64,000 bases of DNA from Candidatus Saccharimonadota bacterium. GTDB lineage: Bacteria; Patescibacteriota; Saccharimonadia; Saccharimonadales; Saccharimonadaceae. Shown piece after piece: positions 45,865 to 53,707 of this stretch. Positions within the stretch are counted from its first letter, which is position 1. Every line of letters begins with the position of its first letter. Made by a program: the position numbers and the translations under genes. The stretch is taken from positions 1 to 64,000 of the forward strand of contig JAFWIU010000010.1 of the NCBI GenBank assembly GCA_017514765.1. The letters run 5' to 3'. A model generated the notes under the pieces. It saw only the letters and a list, made by a program, of their open reading frames with translations, was not told where the DNA came from and did no database searches.

Positions 45865-45991
45865 GGTTCCATCTTTTGCGAAGCCTAAAAGCTATATTTT
45901 TGAACCCGCTAATAACCAATTTAGCGCAATCTATCAAGAATTAAACGAAATTGCGGAGGAAATTGAGAGATGTCGCTTAAAGAATTGTTAA
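45839..45991 (+). CDS. 50-aa small protein
   Basis: ATG 45839 opens a 50-codon frame (MQENSSEYRVPSFAKPKS at the start, IYQELNEIAEEIERCRLKNC at the end) preceded by GAGAAGGAG 10 nt upstream. It overlaps the tatD-family 3' end by 26 nt and the next gene by 22 nt. The N-terminus is polar and extended, the C-terminus a likely amphipathic helix. It is too short for usual gene thresholds. Function unknown; the tight overlaps imply an operon product that may pair with its neighbour. Confidence 0.6.
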   Translation: MQENSSEYRVPSFAKPKSYIFEPANNQFSAIYQELNEIAEEIERCRLKNC

Positions 45992-46374
45992 CCGGAAAAC
46001 GGCGCTCGCAGGCTGGCGCCACAGCGTATCTTGGTTATAGTGGTGACCCACACCGCTATTCCAACAGGCCTTCTTATGAGGAATTAGTTAACGCCGAAAG
46101 TGCCTTAGGCAGAACGATTTTCGGGCCGATTCCGGTGGGACGCCAGAGAGAATTTTTTGAATACCGCAAAAACGTGTGGATTTGGCATGAAAGTTATGTC
46201 GATTACAACGGTGTATTGCAGGATATGACGGTGCGATACGAGGTACGTCCAGAAGGTGTGTTTAAGAGAGCAGGGAGCAGCCCTTATCTGAAAATCGAGG
46301 GCGCCGAACTCGACAATTTTCGTAAGGCGGCAAAAACCTATTTAAACCTAGTTAAAACTAATCTTTATAGCTAA
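45970..46374 (+). CDS. unknown protein, 134 aa
   Basis: No family recognised. Soluble, with a central aromatic beta-rich stretch (FEYRKNVWIWHESYVD, VLQDMTVRYEVRPEGVFKR) and a C-terminal helix (ELDNFRKAAKTYLNLVKTN). ATG 45970 lies inside the 50-aa gene; GGAGGAAATTGAGAG supplies a Shine-Dalgarno. Third in the typA-tatD-50aa chain of overlapping genes. Confidence 0.7.
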   Translation: MSLKELLTGKRRSQAGATAYLGYSGDPHRYSNRPSYEELVNAESALGRTIFGPIPVGRQREFFEYRKNVWIWHESYVDYNGVLQDMTVRYEVRPEGVFKRAGSSPYLKIEGAELDNFRKAAKTYLNLVKTNLYS

Positions 46375-46402
46375 AAGTCCGTAACTGTGATAGAATAAGG
46401 TT

Positions 46403-46900
46403 ATGGATAAAAAGAGAATTGTTTCAATTATAGTAATGGCAATCGGGCTGATAACACTGGTAGTAGGCGCGATTTTTTTGGTATTAAAACTAAATGCTGC
46501 TCCTGGCGTGGCGGATGGAGAATACCTAGTGACAGCCGGTAGTTGGGTGCTGGAAGATGGGAGTAATTGCCTCGAGGTGGTTGAAGAAGAAACCGAAATT
46601 GAAACCAACTCGGAAGGGGAAACAATTGAGTCGGATTCTGTGAGTGGTGAAGCGAATTGCGAAGGTGGATCTGGTGTGATCTGGAATTTCACTGAAATTG
46701 GGAAAGGAACTTTGACGACTAATAAGCATCTAAATGATTATGAGTTTGCGTGGGCACTGGATGACGGCAAGATGATAATACAGACGGATTGGCTATACGA
46801 ACTAGATAACGAATACGATTATAAACTCGACCAGAATACTGGTACGTTGGTGTTGTCTGACGGCGAAAAGGAATACCAGTTTGTGGCGCAAACTGAGTAA
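46403..46900 (+). CDS. membrane-anchored unknown protein, 165 aa
   Basis: Residues 8-30 form an N-terminal anchor (VSIIVMAIGLITLVVGAIFL). The outer part is acidic and beta-rich, with two Cys (SNCLEVV, EANCEGG) and a lipocalin-like strand pattern (GTLTTNKHL, YEFAWALDDGKMIIQTD). No family recognised. TAGAAT (46391-46396, in GTGATAGAAT) ends 6 nt before ATG 46403. Confidence 0.7.
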   Translation: MDKKRIVSIIVMAIGLITLVVGAIFLVLKLNAAPGVADGEYLVTAGSWVLEDGSNCLEVVEEETEIETNSEGETIESDSVSGEANCEGGSGVIWNFTEIGKGTLTTNKHLNDYEFAWALDDGKMIIQTDWLYELDNEYDYKLDQNTGTLVLSDGEKEYQFVAQTE

Positions 46901-46918
46901 TTATGTTATAATATTGAA

Positions 46919-48157
46919 ATGATTTATTTGGACCACGCGGCGGCGACGCCGGTTGATAGAAGAGTGCTTGAGGCGATGGAGCCGTATTTTGCTGAAAAGT
47001 TTTACAACCCGAGCGCGGCGTATTTGCCAGCGAAGGAGGTTTCTGCCGATTATGAAGCCGCGAAAGCGACAATAGCGCATGCAATTGGTGCCAAAGCGTC
47101 CGATCTTGTTATAACTGCTGGTGCGACAGAGGCGAATAATCTGGCGTTTACATGTTTAAAACCGCGAGAATACCCGTCGTTCTCGGAACGCTCCCTCGCG
47201 CCCGTCGTTACGGGGATCGGTCGCTCCGTGTTTGCCACGTCGGCAAACATGCTCCTCGAACGAGGGCATTCCTCGCGTCTTCTGTACCTCGTAACTGAAC
47301 ATGATTCAGTGCGGAGGGTGGCGGAGCAGTATGGCGGTGAGGCGATTGGAGTTTTGCCGAATGGATTGATTGATTTGGAGGAGCTTAAGCGTAAGATTAC
47401 TGATGAGACGGAGTTGATTTCGGTGAGTTTGGCAAACAATGAGCTGGGGACGATTCAGCCGCTGGCGGAGGTGGCAAGAATTATTCGCGAAGTGAAACTT
47501 GAACGGATGAAAAGAGGCCTGAAGCGACAGCTATTACTACATTCTGATGCGTCGCAGGCGCTCAATCTGCTCGATATCAATGTGGCAAGGTTGGGGGTGG
47601 ATCTCATGACTTTGAACGCAGCGAAGGTGTATGGGCCGAAGGGAGTAGGCGCATTGTATGTATCGCATGAAGCTAAGTTATCGCCGTTAACATATGGCGG
47701 GGGGCAGGAAAATGGGCTGCGTTCTGGCACCGAGAATGTACCAGGGGTGATCGGGTTCGCTGAGGCGGTGCGAATGGCGAAAGAGCATCTAAACGGGAAC
47801 CGTAAAAAGTATGCCGCATGGCGCAAGATTCTACTCTCGGAATTACAGGGGTATGAGTTGATTAATAAACAGCATGCACTTGACAGCTTCGTAGTTTTAT
47901 GCTATAATGATGTAGATGCGGAACGATTAGTGTTCCTTCTTGAGGAAAAGGGGGTGTATGTGGCGACAGGTGCGGCGTGTGCGGCGAGTAAGGGTGTGAA
48001 GTCGCATGTTTTGAAGGCGATTGGGCTAACTAACGAGCAAATTGCAGGGTCGCTGAGACTCACGGTTGGTGAAACTAATACCGAAGAGCAGATTTATGAG
48101 GCGGCGAAGATTATTAATGGAGTAATTGAGGGCGAGTACGACAGGTGTAGTGGCTAA
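46919..48157 (+). CDS. cysteine desulfurase, IscS/NifS type, with palindromic insertion
   Basis: PLP enzyme giving persulfide sulfur, probably for MnmA encoded 2 kb downstream. MIYLDHAAATPVD at the N-terminus, VTAGATEANNLA, SVSLANNELGTIQP, LLHSDASQAL and the PLP lysine block LNAAKVYGPKGVGALY (the usual His before Lys is Ala). The persulfide Cys lies in TGAACAASKG. Residues about 81-119 (YPSFSERSLAPVVTGIGRSV and on) are the palindromic element. TGT-TATAAT (46907-46912) ends 6 nt before ATG 46919. The 48158-48257 gap shows nothing recognisable. Confidence 0.9.
   Translation: MIYLDHAAATPVDRRVLEAMEPYFAEKFYNPSAAYLPAKEVSADYEAAKATIAHAIGAKASDLVITAGATEANNLAFTCLKPREYPSFSERSLAPVVTGIGRSVFATSANMLLERGHSSRLLYLVTEHDSVRRVAEQYGGEAIGVLPNGLIDLEELKRKITDETELISVSLANNELGTIQPLAEVARIIREVKLERMKRGLKRQLLLHSDASQALNLLDINVARLGVDLMTLNAAKVYGPKGVGALYVSHEAKLSPLTYGGGQENGLRSGTENVPGVIGFAEAVRMAKEHLNGNRKKYAAWRKILLSELQGYELINKQHALDSFVVLCYNDVDAERLVFLLEEKGVYVATGAACAASKGVKSHVLKAIGLTNEQIAGSLRLTVGETNTEEQIYEAAKIINGVIEGEYDRCSG
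47163..47277 (+). repeat. GC-rich palindromic element, copy B (in cysteine desulfurase gene)
   Basis: Arms 47163-47191 and 47251-47277 are imperfect inverted copies (CGCGAG, AAT, CCC, TCGTTC blocks). CGGAACGCT (47184-47192) and CGCGCCCGTCGTTACGGGG (47197-47215) are shared with copy A. An inner perfect 7-bp hairpin GTTTGCC-ACGTC-GGCAAAC (47229-47247) is specific to this copy. Confidence 0.9.
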
Positions 48158-48257
48158 TTTTAGGTTTTTCCTTGGCCAAGTTCGTTATCGACGACATAGC
48201 TGTGAAATCTTTCAGATATACACAGAACCACAGTATTACTAGGTGGCTTAAGCAAAC

Positions 48258-50141
48258 CTACACGCCAGGAGCGACGCAGCGCACTGTCCTCCCGCTATAC
48301 TTGTTGCTGTAGTTTGTGCCTGGGTAGACGTTAGACGAATGCAGGTACAGGTTGTAGGCGAGGTTGGACGAGATGGCCGTAGACGACCAGTAGTAGCCGT
48401 CTGAGCCACGATAGTTCACCAAACCACTGCTGACGCTGCCGGAATAGACGAAGTTATTTGGGAAGGATCTAATGGCAGCTGTCGCGGTCTTTCCGGCGGT
48501 ATTTGTAGTATTTGATGAATAATAGGCATAACCATTATTTGGTGTATCTTCATAAGCTGTTTTTACTTCATCCATAGTTTTATAGCCTAAGTTGTAGAAT
48601 TCACGGAAAGTGTTAGTATCTCCAGTAACATTTACTCCACTGGTACTGCCACTCGCATAGGCTAACCCGCCTGTTGGTAGATGCCAACCTGTTGGGCAAA
48701 TAGAAGTGTTGGTGACGCTGGTATTATTTGAAGTATAGGCAGTGGTATCAGCAATGGCGGCTGACCAGGTGTAGTAGTTACCATAGCTGTACATTGCAGC
48801 ACCGTTAGTTGTTGGGCTGGATGCTCTAGAGTTGGTATTGTCGTGATTGTAGCGTGGAAAGCGATAGCCAGCATTACTGGTGCCGATATTTATAGTACTG
48901 TCTGCACCGTCTGTGCTATATAGGCTATTGGCGGTAGTGATATTATTTGCCCAGGCTGGTTCGGCTGTGGCAAGACCAGCAAATTGACCACCATAGCCTT
49001 GAGCTAGGTTACCAGCACTGTTATCACTATTGGTGCTTTCTAGTCTTAGGTTTTCTATCATCCAGCAGTTACCATCGGCGAGTTTAGCGATGGCATAAGT
49101 GTTGTTGTCGCGTTGGTCAGTCAAGGCGGAGACAGAATTGATAGTTCTCGTGACACTGGGACCAGACTGAGTGAGACTACTACAGATTTGAGCGACTTTG
49201 GTGGCATCTTGGATGCTACCTGCTGATTTAATCCAGATGGCGTAAAGAGATAAGCCATTAGAGGTGGTACCACTAGGAATGGTGATTTCTTCTTGTGGAC
49301 CGTAGAGATTGCCGGAATAGTCGTAAGTGTCGCTCCAGCCGGCGAAGCCATAGCCAGTTCTACTGAAATTGGAGGCAAGGAGAGTGGTAGTATTGCCGTC
49401 AGATGCGGCGGTTTGTTCACCCATAGTACCTTCTACGGTAGTGAGAGCGTTCTTATGGTAGCAGATTTTGCCTGCTGTACAGGATTCTGGGCCAAGAGTG
49501 GGTTCGGGATTAGCTACAGCATAGAAGTTGATGACGTTGGTATAAGTACCAGTAGCTTGAGTGGGGGAAGCATGAGCAGCGATTTTGAATTTGATGGAGT
49601 CGGAATTAGTATAGGAATCAGTTTGGAGTAAAGCTACACCAGTAGCACCATTATCGTTATTGTCTAGTGGTAAGCCATTATAGCCAGTGGAAGTGTTATT
49701 AGTATCACCACTAACCCATGTAGTACCATTGTCTTTGGAATAAGAATAACCCCAACGATCAGCTGGGATATCATTTAAAGTAGCAGCATTACTGGAGAGA
49801 TTGGTGAAGACATTACTAGTGGTAGTACTATTGAGATTAGTATTTCCTGTACTGGTGCCAACTGTAGCAGTCATATAGTAGCCATAGCCGGCATTAGTGG
49901 AGACTCCTACTGTGATAATGTTACTATCACTACTACTGCCTGGAGTGAGGTTATTGATGATGAGGTCAGCATCGGAGAGAGAAATACTAATGGCTGGGTT
50001 GAAGGTGAATTCTACGTCTACGGAGTTTTGGTAGGTGAGGGCGGAAGCTTGCATAGAGACTACCAATTGGATGATAACGAGAGATAAAATAGATAATAAT
50101 AGAACATTAAAATGTTTGCGTGTCATAAGTATACCTTTCAT
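48258..50141 (-). CDS. secreted FISUMP-domain surface protein with InlB-like repeat, 627 aa
   Basis: Signal peptide (residues about 12-36, cleavage near QASA-LT). Residues 38-215: Ser/Thr/Asn-rich beta domain (SVDVEFTFNPAISISLSDAD). Residues 225-305: InlB B-repeat-like (FSRTGYGFAGWSDTY, LSLYAIW). Residues about 330-627: Fibrobacter succinogenes major-paralogous domain (DGNCWMIENLRLES, ICPTGWHLPTGG, YWSSTA, GRTVRCV). TATAAT (plus-strand 50148-50153) ends 6 nt before ATG 50141; an in-frame ATG 50126 is preceded by AAAGG, an alternative start. Probably displayed on the cell surface; no sortase motif or C-terminal helix is seen. Confidence 0.85.
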   Translation of the reverse strand: MKGILMTRKHFNVLLLSILSLVIIQLVVSMQASALTYQNSVDVEFTFNPAISISLSDADLIINNLTPGSSSDSNIITVGVSTNAGYGYYMTATVGTSTGNTNLNSTTTSNVFTNLSSNAATLNDIPADRWGYSYSKDNGTTWVSGDTNNTSTGYNGLPLDNNDNGATGVALLQTDSYTNSDSIKFKIAAHASPTQATGTYTNVINFYAVANPEPTLGPESCTAGKICYHKNALTTVEGTMGEQTAASDGNTTTLLASNFSRTGYGFAGWSDTYDYSGNLYGPQEEITIPSGTTSNGLSLYAIWIKSAGSIQDATKVAQICSSLTQSGPSVTRTINSVSALTDQRDNNTYAIAKLADGNCWMIENLRLESTNSDNSAGNLAQGYGGQFAGLATAEPAWANNITTANSLYSTDGADSTINIGTSNAGYRFPRYNHDNTNSRASSPTTNGAAMYSYGNYYTWSAAIADTTAYTSNNTSVTNTSICPTGWHLPTGGLAYASGSTSGVNVTGDTNTFREFYNLGYKTMDEVKTAYEDTPNNGYAYYSSNTTNTAGKTATAAIRSFPNNFVYSGSVSSGLVNYRGSDGYYWSSTAISSNLAYNLYLHSSNVYPGTNYSNKYSGRTVRCVAPGV

Positions 50142-50216
50142 GGTTTTATTATATCACAAGCTTTTTAAATAATGCAATACTTTTCTTTGGTGGGAAATTA
50201 TGTTATAATAATGCTA
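50142..50216. promoter_or_regulatory. divergent promoters, FISUMP protein / mnmA
   Basis: Minus-strand TATAAT (50148-50153) with 6-nt spacing to ATG 50141; plus-strand TGT-TATAAT (50204-50209) with 7 nt to ATG 50217. Confidence 0.65.
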
Positions 50217-51428
50217 ATGAAAACAGTGTATGTTGGAATGAGTGGTGGGGTGGATTCGAGCGTATCGGCTTTGATTTTGAAGGAACAAGGCTATAAGGTA
50301 ACTGGCGTATATATGAAAAACTGGTCACGCGATCTACCTGGTATGAAATGCCCTTGGGCGGAAGATTTGGCAGATGCAAAAAGAGTGGCTGTAAGGTTGG
50401 GGATTGATTTCGAGGTGTGGGATTTTGAAAAAGCATACCGCGAGAAAGTGGTGGAATATATGCTAGAAGAGTTTCGGAAAGGCAATACGCCAAATCCAGA
50501 TATCATGTGCAACCAGGAGATTAAGTTCAAACTATTTTACGAGAAAGCAATGGCGGCTGGCGCGGATTATATCGCTACTGGACACTATGCAAGAGTAAAG
50601 CCATTTTCGGGCACTCCGCGCCTTCTTAGGGCGGTGGATGAAAATAAGGATCAGACTTATTTCTTGTACCGAATCTCAGATGAGGCTTTGGCGCATACGA
50701 TTTTTCCGATTGGGGGGATGCTGAAGCCTGAAGTGAAGAAGTTGGCTGAGAAAAAAGGACTCCATAATGCCTACAAAAAGGAATCGATGGGGGTATGTTT
50801 CGTGGGGGAAGTGGGGATGAAGGATTTTTTGAAGGAATACATTGACGTGCAACCTGGCGAAATCCGCGAGATTGAGAGCGATCACGTACTGGGTTACCAT
50901 GAGGGTGCAGTGTTTTACACCATCGGACAGAGACACGGATTATATCTCGATGGCGAAAAAGGCGTCATGAATGATGGCTTACCGTATTATGTCGTGAAGA
51001 AAGATATCGACAATAACATAGTATATGTATCAAAAAATTTGAACCATGCTGCCATATGGACGAACAACCTAAAACTGAAAGACCTTTTCTTCCGCTCGTG
51101 GCCGCGTCCAGCCAGCCCGTCGACTAAAGTCGCCTGCTCGTCGTCGTCTCGGAAGAACGAGCCAGCTCGTTCTTCACTCGTCTCCTCCGGCAGTCTGCCA
51201 CGGGTGGCTGGCGCTAACTCTCGCGCTGCCGCGCTGCGCATTGCCACGAGCCAGAAGAAAAGCTCTTCCAATATAGGTGTTCGTTTGAGGCATCGGGCAC
51301 CATTGATTCCGGCGACATTTGATGGTGATACTTTGAGATTTGAATCAGAAATTAAGCGACCGGCGAGTGGGCAATCAGCAGTCTTTTATGACGGCGAAGT
51401 ATGTCTTGGTGGTGGGATTATTGTTTAA
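50217..51428 (+). CDS. mnmA: tRNA-specific 2-thiouridylase MnmA with palindromic insertion
   Basis: Thiolates U34 of tRNA Lys, Glu and Gln using persulfide sulfur. PP-loop GMSGGVDSSVSA (residues 8-19), catalytic Cys in NPDIMCNQEIKF and GVCFVGEVGM, TGHYARV. 403 aa against about 360 usually; residues about 288-350 in the C-terminal beta-barrel region come from the palindromic element (51079-51267). The protein resumes with HRAPLIPATF and ends VFYDGEVCLGGGII as in the family. ATG 50217 is chosen over 50211 by promoter spacing. Confidence 0.93.
   Translation: MKTVYVGMSGGVDSSVSALILKEQGYKVTGVYMKNWSRDLPGMKCPWAEDLADAKRVAVRLGIDFEVWDFEKAYREKVVEYMLEEFRKGNTPNPDIMCNQEIKFKLFYEKAMAAGADYIATGHYARVKPFSGTPRLLRAVDENKDQTYFLYRISDEALAHTIFPIGGMLKPEVKKLAEKKGLHNAYKKESMGVCFVGEVGMKDFLKEYIDVQPGEIREIESDHVLGYHEGAVFYTIGQRHGLYLDGEKGVMNDGLPYYVVKKDIDNNIVYVSKNLNHAAIWTNNLKLKDLFFRSWPRPASPSTKVACSSSSRKNEPARSSLVSSGSLPRVAGANSRAAALRIATSQKKSSSNIGVRLRHRAPLIPATFDGDTLRFESEIKRPASGQSAVFYDGEVCLGGGIIV
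51079..51267 (+). repeat. GC-rich palindromic element, long variant, copy F (in mnmA)
   Basis: Arms 51079-51102 and 51243-51267 match as inverted copies (AAGA, CTTTTCTTC, CTCGTGGC blocks). The outer core GCGTCC...AGCCCGTC and CCACGGG...GGCGCTAACTCTCGCGCTGCC aligns with copy E. Between the two halves about 75 bp carry additional hairpins (GACTAAAGTC; GAACGAGC-CA-GCTCGTTC), so this copy is 189 bp instead of 112-126. Confidence 0.88.
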
Positions 51429-51440
51429 ATAGCGACAGTA

Positions 51441-51469
51441 AAACACCTCTGCACTAGGCGGAGGTGTTT
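51441..51469. terminator. hairpin between mnmA and the 68-aa protein gene
   Basis: AAACACCTC and GAGGTGTTT form a 9-bp stem (plus GC pairs) around a short loop. It lies between convergent genes and lacks a strong T run on either strand (TTTAC plus, TTTTAC minus), so it may be a weak bidirectional terminator. Confidence 0.55.
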
Positions 51470-51491
51470 ACAAACAAAACAAACTCGCTGA

Positions 51492-51698
51492 TTAGACAAT
51501 CATCATTGCTGCATCGGCGCAAAGGAGGATACCGGCGATGATTGCTAGACCAGTCACAAGATAGACGTGCATCTTCTCTTGCTGGCTGATGCCTTTGTTC
51601 TTTGTGGTGCGAGTGCAAGCTTGCTTACGGCACTGCGTCTTCTTCGCAGTGGTCTTCTTCGCAGTTTTAGTCGCAGTTTTTCTTTTTGCTTGTGCCAT
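51492..51698 (-). CDS. Lys/Thr-rich tail-anchored small protein, 68 aa
   Basis: Residues 1-40 are histone H1-like low complexity (KRKTATKTAKKTTAKKTQ) with two Cys (QCRKQAC); residues 46-66 are one C-terminal membrane helix (VYLVTGLAIIAGILLCADAA). The result is a basic cytoplasmic tail tethered to the membrane, which could hold DNA or ribosomes near it; this is speculative. AAAAGGAG lies 5 nt before the ATG. No family recognised. Confidence 0.7.
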   Translation of the reverse strand: MAQAKRKTATKTAKKTTAKKTQCRKQACTRTTKNKGISQQEKMHVYLVTGLAIIAGILLCADAAMMIV

Positions 51699-51789
51699 TT
51701 TGGCTCCTTTTTATTTAATTAATAGTGCTTGAGTTTATAATAGCACTTGAATTATATACTGTCAACACTTTTATGATATAATTATCTGC

Positions 51790-53670
51790 ATGGATGCAAA
51801 TGAGATAAGAAAAAGTTTTTTAGAGTTTCAAGCTAAAAGGGGGCATGTGGTGATCCAGCCGGCGCCACTAGTACTAGAAGGTGACCCGACGACATTGTTT
51901 ACGGGGTCGGGGATGCAGCCGCTATTGCCGTATTTACTAGGTAAGGAACATCCTCTGGGGAAGCGTTTGTGCGATTCACAGCCGTCAATGCGGTTACAGG
52001 ACATAGAGGATGTAGGCGACCCGCGACACACTACAGTGTTTGAAATGCTGGGGAACTGGTCACTGGGAGATTATTTTAAGGAGGAGCAGATTCGAGGATT
52101 TTTTGAGTTCTTGACGCGTGAAGTCGGGTTGGACGCTTCACGGATTTATGTGACTTGTTTTATCGGTAACGAGAAGTACGGTATTCCACGCGATACTGAG
52201 GCGGCGGAAATATGGCAGAAAGTGTTCGAAGAAGCCGGGGTGGAAGCTAAAATTGCTGAGATTGGCTCTGCCGCCGAAGGTGATAAGCGCGGAATTAAGC
52301 CAGGTGAAAGGATTTTCTTCTATGACGATCATGAAAATTGGTGGTCGCGCGGTGGAAGTTGCGATTCTACGCCAATTGGCGACCCGTGCGGACCAGATTC
52401 GGAAGTGTTTTATGATTTTGGTGAAGAGTTGCAAGACGAAGAGAAATACGGTAAGGCGCATCCGGCTTCGGATGGAGCGCGTTTTATGGAAATCGGTAAT
52501 CAGGTGTTTATGCAGTATAAACGTAACGATGATGGGACATTCTCAGAACTTGCTAAGAAAAACGTGGATTTTGGCGGTGGGTTGGAACGTATTGCAGCGG
52601 CGGCAATTGGGTCGTTTGATGTGTTTAAAATTTCTTTGATGAAGCCGATTATTGAGAAACTGGAAGAGATTTCTGGGAAATCGTACGATAATAATACAGA
52701 CGAGATGCGGGTAATTGCGGATCATATTCGTGGCGCGTATTTACTTGCCGCACAAGGGTTAGTGCCGTCCAACAAAACTCAGGGTTATGCGATGAGACGA
52801 TTGCTGAGACGAGCGATTCTGAGGGCTCTAGACCTTGGTATTTCGTCAAACTTCTTAGCTGAAATTGTGCCGATTGTGGCAGAGAATTACGCCGACTTGC
52901 CAGATTCGATTCTAACACACCGAGAAATGGCATTAGAAACTATGCTAAAAGAGGAAAAGGTGTTTAGAAAGACTCTGGAAAAGGGTCTAAAGGAATTAGG
53001 AAAGTTAGTAAAGAACAACAAGACTCTGGATGGTAATGATTTATTCAAACTTCAGGATACATATGGATTTCCTTTTGAGCTATCGGTTGAGGAATGTTAT
53101 CGTGAGGGGATTGAATTGACGAAGAATTACCGAGAGGAATTTGAGGAAGCTTTGAGGGAACAGCGTGAGAGAAGCCAAACGGCGTCGAAAGGCATGTTTA
53201 AGGGCGGTTTGGAAGACCACGGTGAACAGACAATTAAATATCACACTGCAACGCATTTATTGCTAGCAGCTTTGCAGAAACTTGTTTCGCCCGATATTGT
53301 ACAGAAAGGCTCGAACACTACGGCAGAGAGATTGCGTTTCGATTTCAATCTCGATCATAAGATGACTGACGAAGAGAAGAAAAAGGTTGAAGACCAGGTC
53401 AATGAGTGGATTAAAGCAGACTTGCCGGTAGTGTTTGATGAATATGACAAGGAATATGCACGCGACACACTAAAGGCGCATGGACAGTTCTGGGACAAAT
53501 ATCCGGAAAAGTTGAAGGTCTATACGATTGGGGATTTCGACAATCCAATTTCGCGCGAGGTGTGCGGCGGGCCGCACGTGGAACACACTGGAGTGATTGG
53601 TCATTTCGTGATTAAGAAAGAAGAATCGTCTTCGGCCGGAGTGAGACGAATTAAAGCTGTAATAGAATAG
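51790..53670 (+). CDS. alaS: alanyl-tRNA synthetase, C-terminally short form
   Basis: Charges tRNA-Ala and edits Ser/Gly mischarging. 626 aa: class II core (RHTTVFEMLGNWSLGDYFKE, GGGLERIAAA), the tRNA-binding middle and the editing domain with HTATHLL (HxxxH) and CGGPHVEHTG (zinc Cys and His). The protein ends GVRRIKAVIE, so the DHHA1/C-Ala region of about 230 residues present in the usual 850-880 aa enzyme is absent. The gene ends cleanly before a terminator; it is not a frameshift. TGA-TATAAT (51777-51782) gives a 1-nt leader. Confidence 0.93.
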   Translation: MDANEIRKSFLEFQAKRGHVVIQPAPLVLEGDPTTLFTGSGMQPLLPYLLGKEHPLGKRLCDSQPSMRLQDIEDVGDPRHTTVFEMLGNWSLGDYFKEEQIRGFFEFLTREVGLDASRIYVTCFIGNEKYGIPRDTEAAEIWQKVFEEAGVEAKIAEIGSAAEGDKRGIKPGERIFFYDDHENWWSRGGSCDSTPIGDPCGPDSEVFYDFGEELQDEEKYGKAHPASDGARFMEIGNQVFMQYKRNDDGTFSELAKKNVDFGGGLERIAAAAIGSFDVFKISLMKPIIEKLEEISGKSYDNNTDEMRVIADHIRGAYLLAAQGLVPSNKTQGYAMRRLLRRAILRALDLGISSNFLAEIVPIVAENYADLPDSILTHREMALETMLKEEKVFRKTLEKGLKELGKLVKNNKTLDGNDLFKLQDTYGFPFELSVEECYREGIELTKNYREEFEEALREQRERSQTASKGMFKGGLEDHGEQTIKYHTATHLLLAALQKLVSPDIVQKGSNTTAERLRFDFNLDHKMTDEEKKKVEDQVNEWIKADLPVVFDEYDKEYARDTLKAHGQFWDKYPEKLKVYTIGDFDNPISREVCGGPHVEHTGVIGHFVIKKEESSSAGVRRIKAVIE

Positions 53671-53683
53671 TGATTTAGAGCGT

Positions 53684-53707
53684 TAAAAAGGCGCCTAATC
53701 AGCGCCT
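53684..53707 (-). terminator. terminator between alaS and the HAD gene
   Basis: AGGCGC and GCGCCT (53689-53707) form a 6-bp GC-rich stem. On the minus strand it is followed by TTTTT, on the plus strand by ATTTAT, so it mainly terminates the HAD gene, whose stop codon overlaps the stem foot, and possibly alaS. Confidence 0.7.

Noticed and set aside
48258-50141. Repetitive Ser/Thr/Asn coding stretch as a CRISPR or tandem repeat array
   Set aside because: No regular repeat-spacer period; the sequence is a continuous coding region.
51441-51469. Strong terminator after mnmA
   Set aside because: The stem is good, but neither strand has a proper T run; downgraded to a weak bidirectional hairpin.
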